Part shown: positions 30,970 through 44,385 of the stretch, one piece after another
Numbering within the stretch: the stretch's first letter is position 1
Layout: each line of letters begins with the position of its first letter
From: Xestospongia bergquistia
Taxonomy: Eukaryota > Porifera > Demospongiae > Haplosclerida > Petrosiidae
Assembly (NCBI GenBank): GCA_963965975.1
Contig: OZ014425.1
Span: 253,001-317,000, forward strand
Direction: 5' to 3'
DNA: 64,000 nucleotides
The notes under the pieces: model-generated
What the model was told of the DNA's origin: nothing
Database searches by the model: none
Seen by the model: the letters and a program-made list of their open reading frames with translations, nothing else
Program-made: the position numbers and the translations under genes

Positions 30970-33190
30970 ATGAACATATTATCGTCAGCTCAACAGTTAC
31001 TACCTCAAAGTGAATGGCCTAGTATTGCTGATTTCTATGCGAGGAAGTCTATCTTTATTACTGGAGTGACTGGATTTATGGGAAGATGTCTGCTGGAGAA
31101 AATACTACGTGGTTTACCTAATGTGGATCGTATATATCTCCTAGTTAGACCTAAGAAAGGTAAAAGTATCGAAGAAAGATTGGAACATCTTAAGACTTTA
31201 AAGGTGAATTTTATAACAATATTCATAGAATAACTGTGTCTTTTTCACTAGTTGTTTGAGAAGGTGCTGTCTGATTCTCCAGGTATATGGGACCATATTG
31301 TTCTCATAGCTGGAGATATCAGTCAACCAAAACTAGGTATTAGTGAAGAAGATGAGAAGACATTAGTAGAAGATGTGTCTATTGTATTCCATCTTGCAGC
31401 CACTGTTCAATTTAACACTACACTCAGAGATGCCATTCAATACAATGTTGTTGGGGTTCAAGAGGTGGTCAAACTTTGTCATAAAATGACAAAACTTGAG
31501 GTAAAATATTTATGTTGTTATTTTATGTATTATCTCTCTCTCTTTCTCTGTAGAGTTTTGTACATGTGTCATCAGCTTATTGTAATTGTCATTTAAAGAA
31601 AACTGATGAAGTTGTTTATCCAACTGCAATTAATTATAAAAATGTCTTGAGTCTTCTTGAGTATGTTCTTATAATTTAACTGATATATGTTGTACAATTT
31701 TCTCATATCAATATACACTAGTTAGTCAGTCATCCATTGTATTAACAAATATGAGTATCTTCCTTTTAACACCAAGTATTTATTTTATAGTTGGTTATCT
31801 GATGATCAATTACAACTACTTATTCCATCATTAATTGAGGGGCGTCCCAATACATACACTTACTCAAAGTCTCTAGGGGAACAGGTCATTTTAGAAGAGG
31901 CTGCTGATCTCCCTACAGCTATTATAAGACCAAGTATTATTTCAGCAGCTTATAAGGAACCTTTACCAGTTAGTGATGTTATGTTTATTGTAAATTATCT
32001 TGTCTTTTATCTTGTTTTCTTGTAATTACATTTGTTATAATGTTTAAAAGTATCTTTAATATCACAGGGTTGGATTGATTGTCTACATGGACCTGGTGGA
32101 CTATTTGTAGCAGTAAGTCCCTTATAATTTCTTTATATATTATTTTCTCAATGTCACTCTAGTGTGGTAAAGGGTTGCTTCGAGTGATTTGTGCTAATGG
32201 CACAGCAGAATTAATGCCTGTTGATTTTGTGAACAATATGTTACTGAGTATAGGATGGATAACAGCTCTAAAAAAGTACATAATATATTATTATTGTATT
32301 GTTATAACTATCAAACATATCAAGGACACCAGAACCTCTTGTCTATCATTGTAATGCAGGGACTCGTAATCCTATTACATGGAATAATCTTAGTGAGCTC
32401 ATCAAGTTGATACATTTTATTTATTACATATTTAGCTACTATGCATGTAATAAAAGCATATGTGGACAACCCATTTGATCAAATATTTCGTCATCCTGGC
32501 TTCTACAATTGTCCATCTCGTAGACTTTGGCCATATTTGCAGTTTTTCCTACACACTGTTCCAGCATATCTAGTAGATTTTGGTTGTATTGTTATTGGAA
32601 AGAAACCAAGGTCTCATACTTGTACTTAGTCTCATTCCTAAGTTTCATATTTAGTCTTGTTTGTATAGGATAGTGAAGTTGTATAAAAAACTGGAGAAAC
32701 AGATAGACCTATTGGATTACTTTACTGACAATTCATGGAAGGTAAATGATGATGTCAATATGATGTCATTGATATACTACTGATAGTGGCCAAATGAGAA
32801 TTCCATTCAACTTTTATCTCTCATGAAACCACAAGATCGTCAACTCTTCAACTTTGATGTTACCACTATGGATTGGAAGACATATGTCGAACGTTTCTGT
32901 ATGGGGACTAAGATATATCTAATGAAAGATGATCCTAATAATTTGAAACAAGCTAGGAAGCAAATTAAAAGGTAATTAACTTTATGACAGGGTAATCTTT
33001 TATTTCCCCCTTCTTTAGACTTCAGGTTATTCACTATACATTTAATTTTATTATGTTTCTATTGGCAACACGTCTGTTGTATATAAGGTCTAAAATTGCT
33101 CGTGAACTGTGGACAAGTTTAATAACTATTTGCTTTAATTTCCTTATTAAACTTGTCTTTATTGTAAAACATGTATTTAGAGGAATTTAA
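30970..33190 (+). CDS. Fatty acyl-CoA reductase, copy 2
   Basis: Tandem paralogue of the previous gene with the same exon structure and intact motifs: TGVTGFMG, YTYSKSLGE and the FAR_C domain. The first six residues (MNILSS) differ because homology begins at the TCGTCAGCTCAACAG string inside exon 1 (30983 here, 28453 in copy 1). One change near the active site is IISAAYKEP where copy 1 has IISGAYKEP. The middle (about 32190-32215 and 32380-32680) and the last 20 residues are clearly diverged, while flanking blocks, introns included, are almost identical. A different substrate preference is possible but not shown by the sequence. Confidence 0.94.
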
Positions 33191-33240
33191 AAATAGAAAA
33201 AATGAATAGAGTATAAGAATGTATTGAAACATAGTACACC

Positions 33241-33340
33241 ACAATCTAAAAGTGAATGGTCTAGTATTGAAGTGTTCTAATATGAGGAAGTCCATCTTGA
33301 CTACTGGATTGACTAGAAAAATGTCAAATTTTATTGGATA
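33241..33340 (+). pseudogene. Relic of a third FAR exon 1
   Basis: A degraded copy of FAR exon 1. Strings matching both intact copies include AAAGTGAATGG, CTAGTATTG, TGAGGAAGTC and ATTGACTAG-like positions, in the right order and spacing. An in-frame stop and small shifts break the frame, and no downstream exons follow. It sits just past the stop of copy 2 and before the C6orf89-like stop on the other strand. Confidence 0.75.
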
Positions 33341-33398
33341 TTAACAAAAAATAGTAATTATTAAAATATTGGCTGTTTGGAATACTTTCAAGACATCA

Positions 33399-34665
33399 TT
33401 ATATACCAATGGATGTCATCATTGTAAATGATAAGTCACTCCAACTTTGAGCTGAGAATGTCCAGTATCGTTTATCATAAATAACTAATAAAGAAGTAGA
33501 GTCATATAATGGAGCAAACATATATTGATTATAATACCTATATCGCCTTCATTTAGTATAACTCCATTAGATGTTATACGACAATATTGAATACAATGTA
33601 CAACTGTGTCAAATTTAACTTTAACTCTACCTTGAAGTACAACCAGCAGTGTTGTGTTATGATTGTTAGGCTGTTAAAATAATGTATTAAATTAATGGAG
33701 TATTTTGATACTAACTGACCATATCATAAGAAAAGCTCTTCTCCCAAAGTGTAGTTAGAGTATACAGGCTAAGGGAATTCCCCTCTTTGACAGGTTGAAA
33801 TAATGGCATGACGGACGGTAAGAGGTTGTGCAATGGAGGTGTCGAGTCAAGTTGATCCTCACAATCATGCCTTTAAATAGAAGTATTATTATCTCTTTGT
33901 CTGTCTATATGTCCATACATCCATCATTCATTTAACTAACCACATAAATCCCCACGATTCATTCATTTTTTTAAAGTCTTCCCAACTTTTTTCATTGATT
34001 ATCTCATCCAATTGTACTGGTCCATTCTTTCCCAGACGAACTTGCATACAGACACTGGGAGCTATACCATACTCTTTCTCGTACTTCAGTAAAGTAACTC
34101 TACCATACACCTCAGGTATAGGAACAATCCCACGTACAATATATACTGGTTGGCGATCTTCTAATACTACTTTAGGAAGGTTACCATTATCACTGTTAAC
34201 TTCAATGGGAGATGGATAGTCAATACATGGACATTTCATGGTCTCATTGACTAGCGGATTTTCAATGAGACAGACACGAGTGAAGTCTAGCCCAATATCA
34301 AGTAAGCGAGGATGAAGGACGATGAAGACTTGTCTAAAAGCTCGGTCGATGGTGTAAATTTTGCTATGAAGATGTTTCTGTAGGAAACTATTAACAGGTG
34401 GACAATAAGCAATAATACCAACTAGTAATGTTAACAGTAATATAATCGTCCATATACAATCAAAAAGACAGGTACAACATTTTCTTTTCTTCTTTTTTAC
34501 GACTCTTTCCTTTTTTGTAATTTTATCTCGTAGAGTCTGAATATAATGCTCCTCATTGATACCATCCTTCTTAGCCTCTTCCCATGATTCTTGGAATGCA
34601 CGAGACAATTTGTCAAAGGCTGTATCCTCTTCTCTCTCTGAAATCCTTTTCCTAATCTGGGACAT
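33399..34665 (-). CDS. C6orf89/BRAP-like type II membrane protein
   Basis: The first exon runs from 34665 and encodes a charged N-terminus (MSQIRKRISEREEDTAFDKL), a Lys/Cys-rich stretch, and one TM at residues about 73-93 (TIILLLTLLVGIIAY). A luminal domain follows, with CPCIDYPSP and LEDRQPVYIVRGIVPIPEVY. Later exons encode VVLQGRVKVKFD and LNEGDIVIINQY, then WTFSAQSWSDL near the end. Layout and several blocks resemble vertebrate C6orf89 (bombesin-receptor-activated protein), including the EPGD.GYVDT-like cupin strand near the C-terminus. The similarity is modest, so the name is tentative. Biochemical role unknown. Confidence 0.6.
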
Positions 34666-34775
34666 TTTTTTCTAAAGTTATCTTTGCAACACCCAGCCAC
34701 ACCTCCTTTACTACGTCCTATTACCATGGTTACCGCATGTTCTGATACACAGCTTGAAATACCTCCATAATTCTC
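34666..34775. promoter_or_regulatory. Shared promoter, C6orf89-like / TTC6
   Basis: 110 bp between divergent starts, the shortest such gap here. No E-box or TATA box seen. Confidence 0.45.
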
Positions 34776-37700
34776 ATGTCTTCAGGCAAACCTCGCCAGT
34801 TGGGAAGAAAAGGCACATGGAAACAACCTAAACTGTCTCAGAACAAGAAGTTTGCTATAATCAGTAGTCTTGATACGAGCAGACCAGTGACCTATAGTCA
34901 TAGACCGTCAGGATTACCAAAGACCCAGCACCATATTGCTAGCAGACACCATCCTTTAAATCAGACATTATCAACATTTTCTCAGAGTAGTTTCCAGCAA
35001 TGCATAATAGACTATGATAAAGGGGAACCTAGTGATACAACAAATCCTAGATCATCATTGGACCTCTATGAAAGCAGTGAGGAGATACTCACTGAAGAGG
35101 ACAGAGGAGAAAAGGGTATAATGAAAGTGGACATTGATATGACTAAAATTATTGCTGAGTTGGATGTTGATTTGTCCTTGCTTTCATCAACCGAATCTCA
35201 TTTTCAATCCTCTGCAGAGTCTCAGACTCAGTCCAGATCCTTCATTGAGTCTCAGACTCATTCCAGATCCTTCATTGAGTCTCAGACTCATTCCAAGACG
35301 TCAATATCAGACACGAACACGCAATCCAGAGCTTCTTTGTTTGAGGTTCATTCCAAAACTACTCAGACTGAAACCCATCCCAGAACTACCCCAGGTTTAA
35401 GTGATGACATCTCTACTGTACGTCCTCACTCTTCTCCATGCACATCACCATCATCCTCACATATATCACATGAGACAGTGGGTGTGGTATCTTTATGTAA
35501 CCAAGAAGATGTTCAAAGAAATGATTGTACTTTCTCTGTAAGTGATCTGTTCTATTCTTAATATTTAGTTTGTATAATTGATAATAATATATTATTGATG
35601 GTAATATATTGAGTAGGGATCTATCCTAATGGATAATAAATGTGACACACCCCTTTCCCGAAATATATGCTATTGATAATATATCATCAAATTTAGGAGC
35701 AATAAATAATTACAAAGTGTCTAGGTAGCCTGCAAAGAAACATCATATTTGAATGTGAAATTAATGATGATGTCTGGTCTCTATAGATACTAAAACTATA
35801 ATTTTTTAAGAACTAAAACTATTATAATTTAAATCAACATTATCCCATACAGGAATATTTAGCATATAGTAAAGAACCACTCTCTCTTGCTGATGTCCTC
35901 AATGTACAAAGTGCTTCACTTACTACAAGACCTCCCACAAAAGAGAAATATAAGAGAGAGACAGACACTAGATCACCGACAACATGTCAGAAGCCAACAT
36001 TTAATGTATGTTGCTCCCCTATAATAAAAGTCCACTTATTATATTTATTATTAGGTATTACCAGCTAGTATACATCAATTCTGTGCCCCAATGACTTCAT
36101 ATCCTCAATTACCTCTTCAACTTCAAATCCTTTCTCATAAGAGTCACACAAGACCTGTTTCCTCACTGGACTACAACAAAACATTGATAACTCAGGACAA
36201 AGTACAAAGTCAGGTAATATCAGGAGATCCTACATTGACAGTGTGTGGTGTTGTAATGCCTGTTGAAAATGATCCTATGGGGTAAGTAGTATGATACAAT
36301 GAAACTTCATCAACTCTGTAATCTACTGTAGACTTCTATGGGCATCATCTCCTCCTAAACTTGCTCTCTATCCTTTAACAATCAAACAACAATTATGTCC
36401 TCAATATATTGAAGAGGCTCCAGTAACAGAAAATACTGAGATAGATGTACAGGATAGAAATGAGGATCACATTTATAATATAAGTCTAAGGTATTATAAT
36501 GTAGTATATAATGTTAGTTAATTTTTGTATGTTAGTAGTTTAATTTCAGAGTCAACAGTATCGCATACTTCTAACCTATCTGGAGTTGTGGAGCAGGAAG
36601 AAGAGATAAAACATGTGGAAAAGGAAAAAGAAGAAGAGAAAGAGATGACAGCAAAAAAAGATAGTTATGATTTATATAAATTGAATATGTCAGAGGTATA
36701 TTCTAATCTGATCAGTAGTACTATATCACTCACTATATATAGGTAGCATGGCAGAGAGAGCAGTTGATAGATATTCATAAAAGGAGAATTGAAGAAGAGG
36801 AACAAATGAGACAAACTAAAGATAATGATGAAGATGAAGATCTCAGTCAATGTGTTGACTCAGAGTCTGACAAATATAATTCTAGTAGTATCTTTACAAC
36901 ATCATCATTATTACAACATGCTATTAGACGGTATTGTCTAATATTAGATAACTGTATTATTTATTTTGTATACATAGTGCTGGCCAGAAGAGAAGAGGTG
37001 TGTCCACTCCTGCTAAGACACGCCTAATAAGGAAGACAAAAAGTGCTTTGGTATGCTCTAATTAATTATAAACTTTTTTTTTCACTTCTTTAATTAATAG
37101 ATGAGAACTCAATATGTTCGTCTTGAAGTATCTAAACCGGCAAGACAATTAAAACATAGTCTCTCTTATCCTTCACTTTCTTTTGAATTAGACAAGAGTA
37201 TTATTATACAAGAACCTATTAAACAGTAACTAATAGTAGTATCCTAATAATATACTAGTTAGTAATGTAGTATACTAGTTATTGATGTGTTATAGATATC
37301 GTCATTCAAGAAGTGGGAGTCTACCATCGTTGTTAGACTTTGATGCTCTCTTTGTTGCCAAAGGACAAAGGTACTGTACATGTACATGTATAATTGATCT
37401 AGTAGATGTTTATTACTGTAGTTCTAAAACTACTCCCTACAAGTGGGCGGAGTCATTATGGGACCAATGGTTCTATGAAGTATTAGCTGAAGTTAGAGCT
37501 GCATTAGCTGAGCTCAACCGTGGTCGACGTCCCCTTGTATTATGGCAACCACGCCCCCAAGCTACAAGTAAACGAAAAGAAGATAAAGTAGTTGATAAGA
37601 AAATTTTTACAACAAAGCAGTCGTCATTAGAGAAAGTAGAATTAGCTGCCATACCTTCTCTAGTCTCTTTGGACAATCAAGTATGACACCATATGACATC

Positions 37701-40700
37701 ATATGACATAATTGTCCTGTTTTAGATGTTCCAAAATGAGGTAGAACAACTGACCAATCAAATTGAAGCATGTAAAATTCAAAAAGACAAGGCATCTGAA
37801 TTGGCAGAGTACCTTAGTCAGAGAGGAAGTTTATACAGAAAGGTTTAACATAACATTATATTACTACATTATGATCCTCTCTTTATAGTATGGTGAATTA
37901 AAGAAAGCAATAAATGATTGTAATGAAGCTTTGAGTTTATCAAAGTCAATTGTACATCCTCACTGGGAACGTCATCTCCTGTATCTTATCCAAGGAGAAG
38001 AAAAGGTAATTAGTACAGGGTATTACCCTTCATACTTACACCTGTCCTAGCTATCATAGAATTATATTTTTAGCTTGCAGCAGATGAACTCACTGTACTA
38101 TTAAAGAAAGACCGCAAACACATTCTAGCATTTATATCAAAGTGAACTCATTATTAGATATAATACATTCTATAATCATTATATATATTGTATATAGAGC
38201 CAGTTTGTTGGCTAAAAGGGGAGAACTCAGTGATGCTATACAGAATTATACTCAAGTCAGTCCTTTCAGTAATATGTACATGATTATAGTAATATTATCA
38301 TAGGCTATATGGTTGGAATCAGACAATCCAAGACTCTATTTCTTGAGAGCTGAATTACGAGAGAAGGTTCTACCAAACACTCTACATCTATTGTATTATT
38401 TTTGATATAGAGAGGAGAGATTGAGGCTGCAGTTAGTGACTACGCTACTGTAGTTGAATTGCAACCACACAATGAAGAAGCCCTTATAAGACAAGCTAAG
38501 CATAAATTTAACAAAAAGTGAATTACATTAAATAGATCATATTTTAAATATAATAATTTATTTGTTCTAGTCTCTGGAGAGCTACTACACAGACATTAAC
38601 TTCATTACTTACTATAAATCACAGTAATACTGAGGCATGGCTATTGCGATCTCAGGCACAACTTCAAATGGTGAGTTATTTATCAATACAGGTCCCAATC
38701 CATTACATTGTTTTAATAGGGCAACTATGAGGCAGCCTTACAAGATTTATCTGCTGCTATTCATCTCAATCCCACTAATGCTACACTCTTTTATCAACGA
38801 GGCTGCCTCTTAAGAGGGTAAGTCCCCTGGTTTTCCTCTTTGTTAATATTATAATTGATTTGACAGTCATAATCCAGAGAGAGCCTTACACGACTTCAGT
38901 ATATCTGTTTTACTTGATAGTTCCAAATCTAATGCAGTATCATTTCTATATCGTGGTATTGTTTATACAGAAATAAAATGGTATATATATTGTCTGTCAT
39001 TGGTCCTTGTTATTGACATATATAATATTTATATATAACAAGTTATGATGAAGCTTTGAAGGACTTTTTAACAGCAAGGCAATTGGATATGTCATTAGCT
39101 AGTGCCCATGCTAATGCAGGACTAGTTATTATGAATTATCATAATAACTCAAGGTCAGTACTTCATAGATGTACATTCTATATGTATATCAAACTATAGA
39201 GTAGCTGTAAAACATTTTACTGCTGGGCTTCTAGCAGATCCCACGTACATTAGAGCCCTCCTGTGTCGAGCTGAGGCATTTACTAAGTTAAACAAGGTAT
39301 ATTGTTCTATATTAAGTGACATTATTATGCATTATTAATAGCTCCAGGAAGCCATATTAGACTGGAGCAGAGCCATCCATATGTATCCCAGTGATCCTTC
39401 ATTGCACCTTAACCAAGTAAGTAATCTATGCTATTTAAATATAAGTCTATATGTTTGTAGGGCAAAGTCCATTTACTATTAGAGGATTATACTAATGCTA
39501 TTGGTTGTATCAGGTAATACATATATAATATTATAATACATTATAAACAATTGTATTATAGGACTGCTAGTAAATTAGACAGTGGAGTAGGGTCTTCCCC
39601 AGACCAGAAAGCTCTTGTTCACTCATTCCTAGGTGAACATCAAGAAGCAATAGCTAAACTTTATTCGGGGGTCAGAGGTCGTAATAATGCTCATTTACAT
39701 ACAGTACTCGGAAAAGTTCAGCTTAGAGCCAGAATGTTTTCAGAGGCTGCAGCAAGCTTTAGAGAAGCTTTGAAGTTTCATGTAAGTATCTTATACCCAG
39801 ATTTTCAAACTTGAGGATCTGGGTCTATGAATTTCTCTTTAGAATCAATTATATCCATCATCAAATGAGACCCAAGCACTCATAATAGAACTTCATTTTC
39901 TGTGTGGGCAGAGCCTGTTGAAGGCAGGACAATTTCGTGAGGCCTCCGAGGAATTTGGTCGAGTTATAATGTCTGAGCCTAATAATGTAATGGTAAGTCA
40001 TTGTTACTATTAACATGATACTATATATAAATAATAGTTCTATTTATAGTAACATATATTTTATAGGCTCACTATTATCGTGGAGTATCACTTCTCAAAC
40101 TAGGACATAATAGAGGAATGATGTCTATAAGTCGAGCATTGGTGTTAAAATCTGACCTTGTTAAAGTACATACACTATTTGTTATTATGTTATATATGAT
40201 ATATATAGGGATATTTGACGAGAGCAGCTTATTATGGTCAACATAATAGACTCTCTAAAGCTATTTTGAATTGTTCTGAGGCAATACGTTTACAACCTAA
40301 GAGTGTCCGGGCATACTTGTACAGGTACATTGTCATGTGATGCAAAACTATGAATGTCATTATCATTATTATTATTAGAGGTGTTTTAAGACATCAAATG
40401 GGATATCATGATGCAGCGATTGCTGATTTGTCAATAGCTATTTCACTTAGTCCCACCCATTCAGTATTAGCACTGTACAATAGAGCTATATGTCACCATA
40501 CAATAGGAAATATAGACCAGGTGGGTGTAGCTTGTTACAAGTTATTAACAACTCCTTCATTATTAGGCACTTAATGATTATAGTGTTGTTTGTTTATTAG
40601 AAGACACACCCAACTATCGAGTAAGTTATTAAGTAGTTATTAAGTGATAGATGTGATATATAATATGATATATAATAATTTAACAGGTAATGGTTAATCG

Positions 40701-41980
40701 TGGTTTGTTATATCTGTCTATCAATGATTATCACAATGCTTTATCAGATTTTACAACAGCTAGAAACGTTAGTTTGACAATTCCCAATAATCTATGATAG
40801 TACATATTACATATAAAGGTATTATCTCATGATCCTTTATTATGGCAAGCTACAGCATTATGTTATCATAAGTAAGAACATTTTTCTCAAATACTTATAT
40901 ATTTTTTGGCAGACTGGGTAATTTGAAAGATGCTATTAAATGTTATTCTCAAGCACTGAAACTGGACTCTTCATTTACAGAAGCATATATAGGAAGAGCT
41001 AATGTTTATACTGAATACTTAACTATTGAAGGCAACCAGAAAGCAAAGTAATATAGGACATATTGACTGTTCTCTGTGATTGTATTTATTAGAGTTGACT
41101 ATATCAGTGTACTACATCAGTATCCAAACTGTTTTCCAGCTCGTATCAACTTGGCTTTACTCTTACAATGTGAAGGACACTACATGTTGTCATGGAAACA
41201 GTTAACATGTATACTTGCTATTGAGAAAGGTAAGGATGTGTGCACGAACAGCACTAACCTTATCTATCAGATTATCCACCTGCTCTGGAAGCACGAGCTA
41301 TCATTAGTTTACAAATGGGAAATACGTTTGGTGCTTTATTGGACATATCAAGAGCTCTCACCCTCCATTCCACGGCACAATACTTCACTGAAAGAGGAGC
41401 CATTCATCATTACACAGGAGATGTTATAAATGCTGTCCGAGACTATGAGAAAGCCATTCAACTAGATTCAACTTATATCTTAGCTCAATACAACTTTGGC
41501 AATATTCTATTACAACAAAGATTATATAAACAAGGAATTGATAAATATAGCAAAGTCCTCGCTCTTGTCCCAGAAGAAGACGGCACTTTGATTAACAGAG
41601 CATTGTGTTATATAGCAATAGGAGAAAGAGACTTAGCATTACAAGATCTGAACAAAGCCAGTAAGTATCTTAATGTGTGTCCATTTCAAAAAATCATCTG
41701 CCTATAGTATCATCTAATCCATTTGCCGCTCATGCATACTTCAATCGTGCTAATATATTAAGAGCTCAAGAGAAATATCAAGAAGCTGAGCAAGATTATC
41801 GTCAAGGTTTATTTATATATTAAGACGACATTGCATGTAACTAATGTTTGCTTTATAGCACTTGAGCTCCAACCCCTTGATTCTCTCACCCTCAATTATC
41901 ATGGTGATGTGCTAGGATTGTTAGGAGAGAGAGATGCTGCTCGTGAACAATTTATTGCAGCTGCACAACTTGAGATATAA
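34776..41980 (+). CDS. TTC6: TTC6-like tetratricopeptide repeat protein
   Basis: A large protein of well over 1,500 residues in about 30 small exons. The N-terminal third (34776 to about 37680) is Ser/Thr-rich and low in structure, with a conserved patch near SGSLPSLLDFDALFVAKGQ and YKWAESLWDQWFYEVLAEV (about 37310-37490). From about 37880 to the stop it is a nearly continuous TPR solenoid; typical helices are LKKAINDCNEALSLS, YEAALQDLSAAIHLNPTNAT and YDEALKDFLTARQLD. I count more than 20 repeats by eye. This matches vertebrate TTC6, whose expression is tied to multiciliated cells. The last repeat ends REQFIAAAQLEI. The link between the N-terminal and TPR parts rests on continuous frame and short introns; two adjacent genes cannot be fully excluded. 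Confidence 0.85.
35216..35305 (+). repeat. Coding tandem repeat in TTC6
   Basis: Three units of 30 bp encoding ESQTHSRSFI-like decapeptides, in frame within the disordered N-terminal region. Confidence 0.85.
35540..35851 (+). other. TTC6 intron of about 310 bp
   Basis: A+T-rich between the first long exon (GT donor after the CTTTCTCT string) and the exon starting EYLAYSKEP. Nothing recognisable inside. Confidence 0.55.
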
Positions 41981-42079
41981 ACTATTACATCATTGACATA
42001 TAAATACTAATAAATAAAAAAAATGTCTCATGAATTTAACCAAGTGATCTTCACTAGTTGAAGTTGATTTGTACCTCAC

Positions 42080-43999
42080 TCACATTGTAGATGTGTCCTT
42101 TGTCATAATTGACTCATACGAAGGGGGTGGAGTCAAAGGAAGAAGGGAAGTAGGAGATAGAAGGATGGGAGATGTTCCAAGTGTGTTCAGTAAGTCTGGT
42201 CTGATGTTTATTTCAACAGCTGCTGTAGCATCGCTACCATATCCTCGTCCTATGTTAATGGATGCCACCCGTTCACAAGTCTGAGGGGTGTGGTCTATCA
42301 TCAGACCCTCTCCTTCTAAGAGATGTTCTCCAGTAATTGTTAATGCTACGACAACGTTATTGGAAGCCATTACTTCATGGTCATTGTTCTCTTTAAGGGT
42401 ATCAACACAAGGGGAATGACGTGTTCGACACTCAATACTAATATCCCACTTCCTAGACTGTGGGGATGATGCTCCTTGCCCCTGATAATCAGTGTTGTTA
42501 ATTAATTTAGAATCTTCCATAGTGTCATACAACTTACTACTGATATCATCATCACAATGTCTTTTATACATTGAATGGGATTGAGTTCGTTTTGAATAGA
42601 AGGTTCTTGGAGTGATGCTGGTCTGTGTGTTAGTATGTTGTACTATTCCCTGACACGATGGCTTCTTTTGGATACGAGATCTTTTGACTCTTTTCCTATC
42701 TCGAGTATCAACACATGCCTTCTTGTTCACCAAAGGTTTAGCCTCAGTGTCTAAGTGTAGCAAATATAGACATAAAGTCTCAATCCTATACTCACCAGAT
42801 CCTGATTCTAGATCCGCCATTCTTTTTCTTCTTAATCTTTTGTCTGTTTCTCTTAAAGAATATTTGGAACTTTCTTTTTTTGAGGAATCTACTGACTCAG
42901 TTAAATCTTCAGCATGAATAGCAAATGAACCTGCACCTCTTCTAATTAAGTGGGTGTGGTCAACAATATATTGTATTTAACAACAAATTAACCTTTCACA
43001 TGTAACACATTCACAATACATGTTTTTATCACCAAAGAAGTTGTCACCATAGTAACATGTGACCTCGTCGCCAGGGACCATATCTCGGAGAACGAGGACA
43101 CAGGCTGTATTTCTACCAGTAGGAATGAACTATGGAGAATAAAATTAAAAGTAGTTTGAGAAAATAAGTCACTTACTTTACACGTTGGCCTACAATCTAA
43201 AAATAGAACAGAATAATTTGACATCAAAGTAATGTTGTTATAACTGACCATGATTGATGTAAGCTGCTGGTCCTAACCAGAGTTGTGAACAACCTTTACG
43301 AGTTGAGAACATAACAGAAAAGTCATTTTGTCCTGGTACTAGAAACTGTGTCTCTTCTTCCTTAGTCATTTCAGCAATACAACCACACAACTTTGTAATA
43401 CGCTCACCAGCAGACCTAAGGAAAAGGAGACAAGATGACAACTCTCATTCTTACTGACCTACCAATTTTGTTTGACGACTACTTTAGCCCCACAAGTCTC
43501 ATCAGAGTATCGAGAACAAGGAACTATTTCAAAACCAGCATCGTTATCATACATATGAAGATATCGCATAAACTATTAGTAAAATAATTATATTGACAAT
43601 GTGTTATAGAAATATTCTTAAACTTTACATGTTCCTGTAAAGCTTCTAATTGTCGTTTATTTTTTCTCATCAAATATGCACGTCCCCAGTGACTGTTCAG
43701 AACAAGTGCTTGATACGCAGTATCTTCATTGCCAGATTGACTGTATTGAGCTAATATGGGTCGTAATTTGTGATAGCGACCTTGAAAATAAAACAACTTA
43801 ATAAGTTTGAAATTTAAATCAGGTAGTGTCATATCACGACTAATTTAGGAGTTAACGTACAGCTTTCATTGTTACCTTTAACATGACGATGTCTTGGGCT
43901 CATTTTGTGAGTTGTAAACCCAATCACAGGATCTACACATATACTGTTCGAAATATCATCATATTCTGCTAACTCTCTTGCTTTGATTTCATTGGCCAT
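42080..43999 (-). CDS. KMT5B/C: Histone H4 lysine-20 methyltransferase, SUV4-20 type
   Basis: SET-domain enzyme that di- and trimethylates H4K20 for heterochromatin and DNA repair. The start at 43999 gives [20 protein letters not shown], matching the family N-terminal helix (ARELAEYDD, then GFTTHKM). The SET core runs [60 protein letters not shown] (the NHDCRP SAM/knot motif, about 43180-43270), [14 protein letters not shown], and the post-SET zinc site [10 protein letters not shown]. All key residues are present. A basic, then Ser/Thr-rich tail of about 240 residues (42080-42820) has no domain I recognise. It diverges from caprin (386 bp) and converges on TTC6 (99 bp). Confidence 0.95.
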
Positions 44000-44385
44000 A
44001 CTTGGAATCTAGTGGAGAAAAGGTGGAGCTGAATCACGTGATTAGATTTCTGCTACACAACAACTTTTTTACCTGTATTTCGAGTAATCAACTCGGTGAA
44101 AATAGGGGAAGATCTCTTCCCATTGACAATACCATAAAACTCCTGTAATGATGATTACTAATTGATTTAGTTCAAATATTGAAACCAAGTAAATGACATC
44201 ACGTGATTATCATGTGACAGTTAGTCCAATCCCACATGGTTTAGAATTTAGAAGCCAGTGAGAAAGTTAGACTGTAGTATTGTTTAGACTGGTAAGTTAG
44301 TCTAGTATTTCTCTTGTTAACATTGTTCTATATCATATTAAGATTAATGTTACTTTCAAGTTATTTTTAACTGAATTTATTAGAA
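44000..44385. promoter_or_regulatory. Shared promoter, KMT5B/C / caprin
   Basis: 386 bp, the longest gap between divergent genes here. Two CACGTG boxes (44035-44040 and 44200-44205), each within TCACGTGATT. On the minus side a short frame beginning MVLSMGRDLPLF with GT-AG-like edges could be a 5' UTR exon of KMT5B/C; it stops after about 15 codons and is not called as coding. Confidence 0.5.

Noticed and set aside
30970-33190. Second FAR copy as a pseudogene
   Set aside because: All exons keep the frame, splice sites and active-site motifs; only the short fragment at 33241-33340 is broken.
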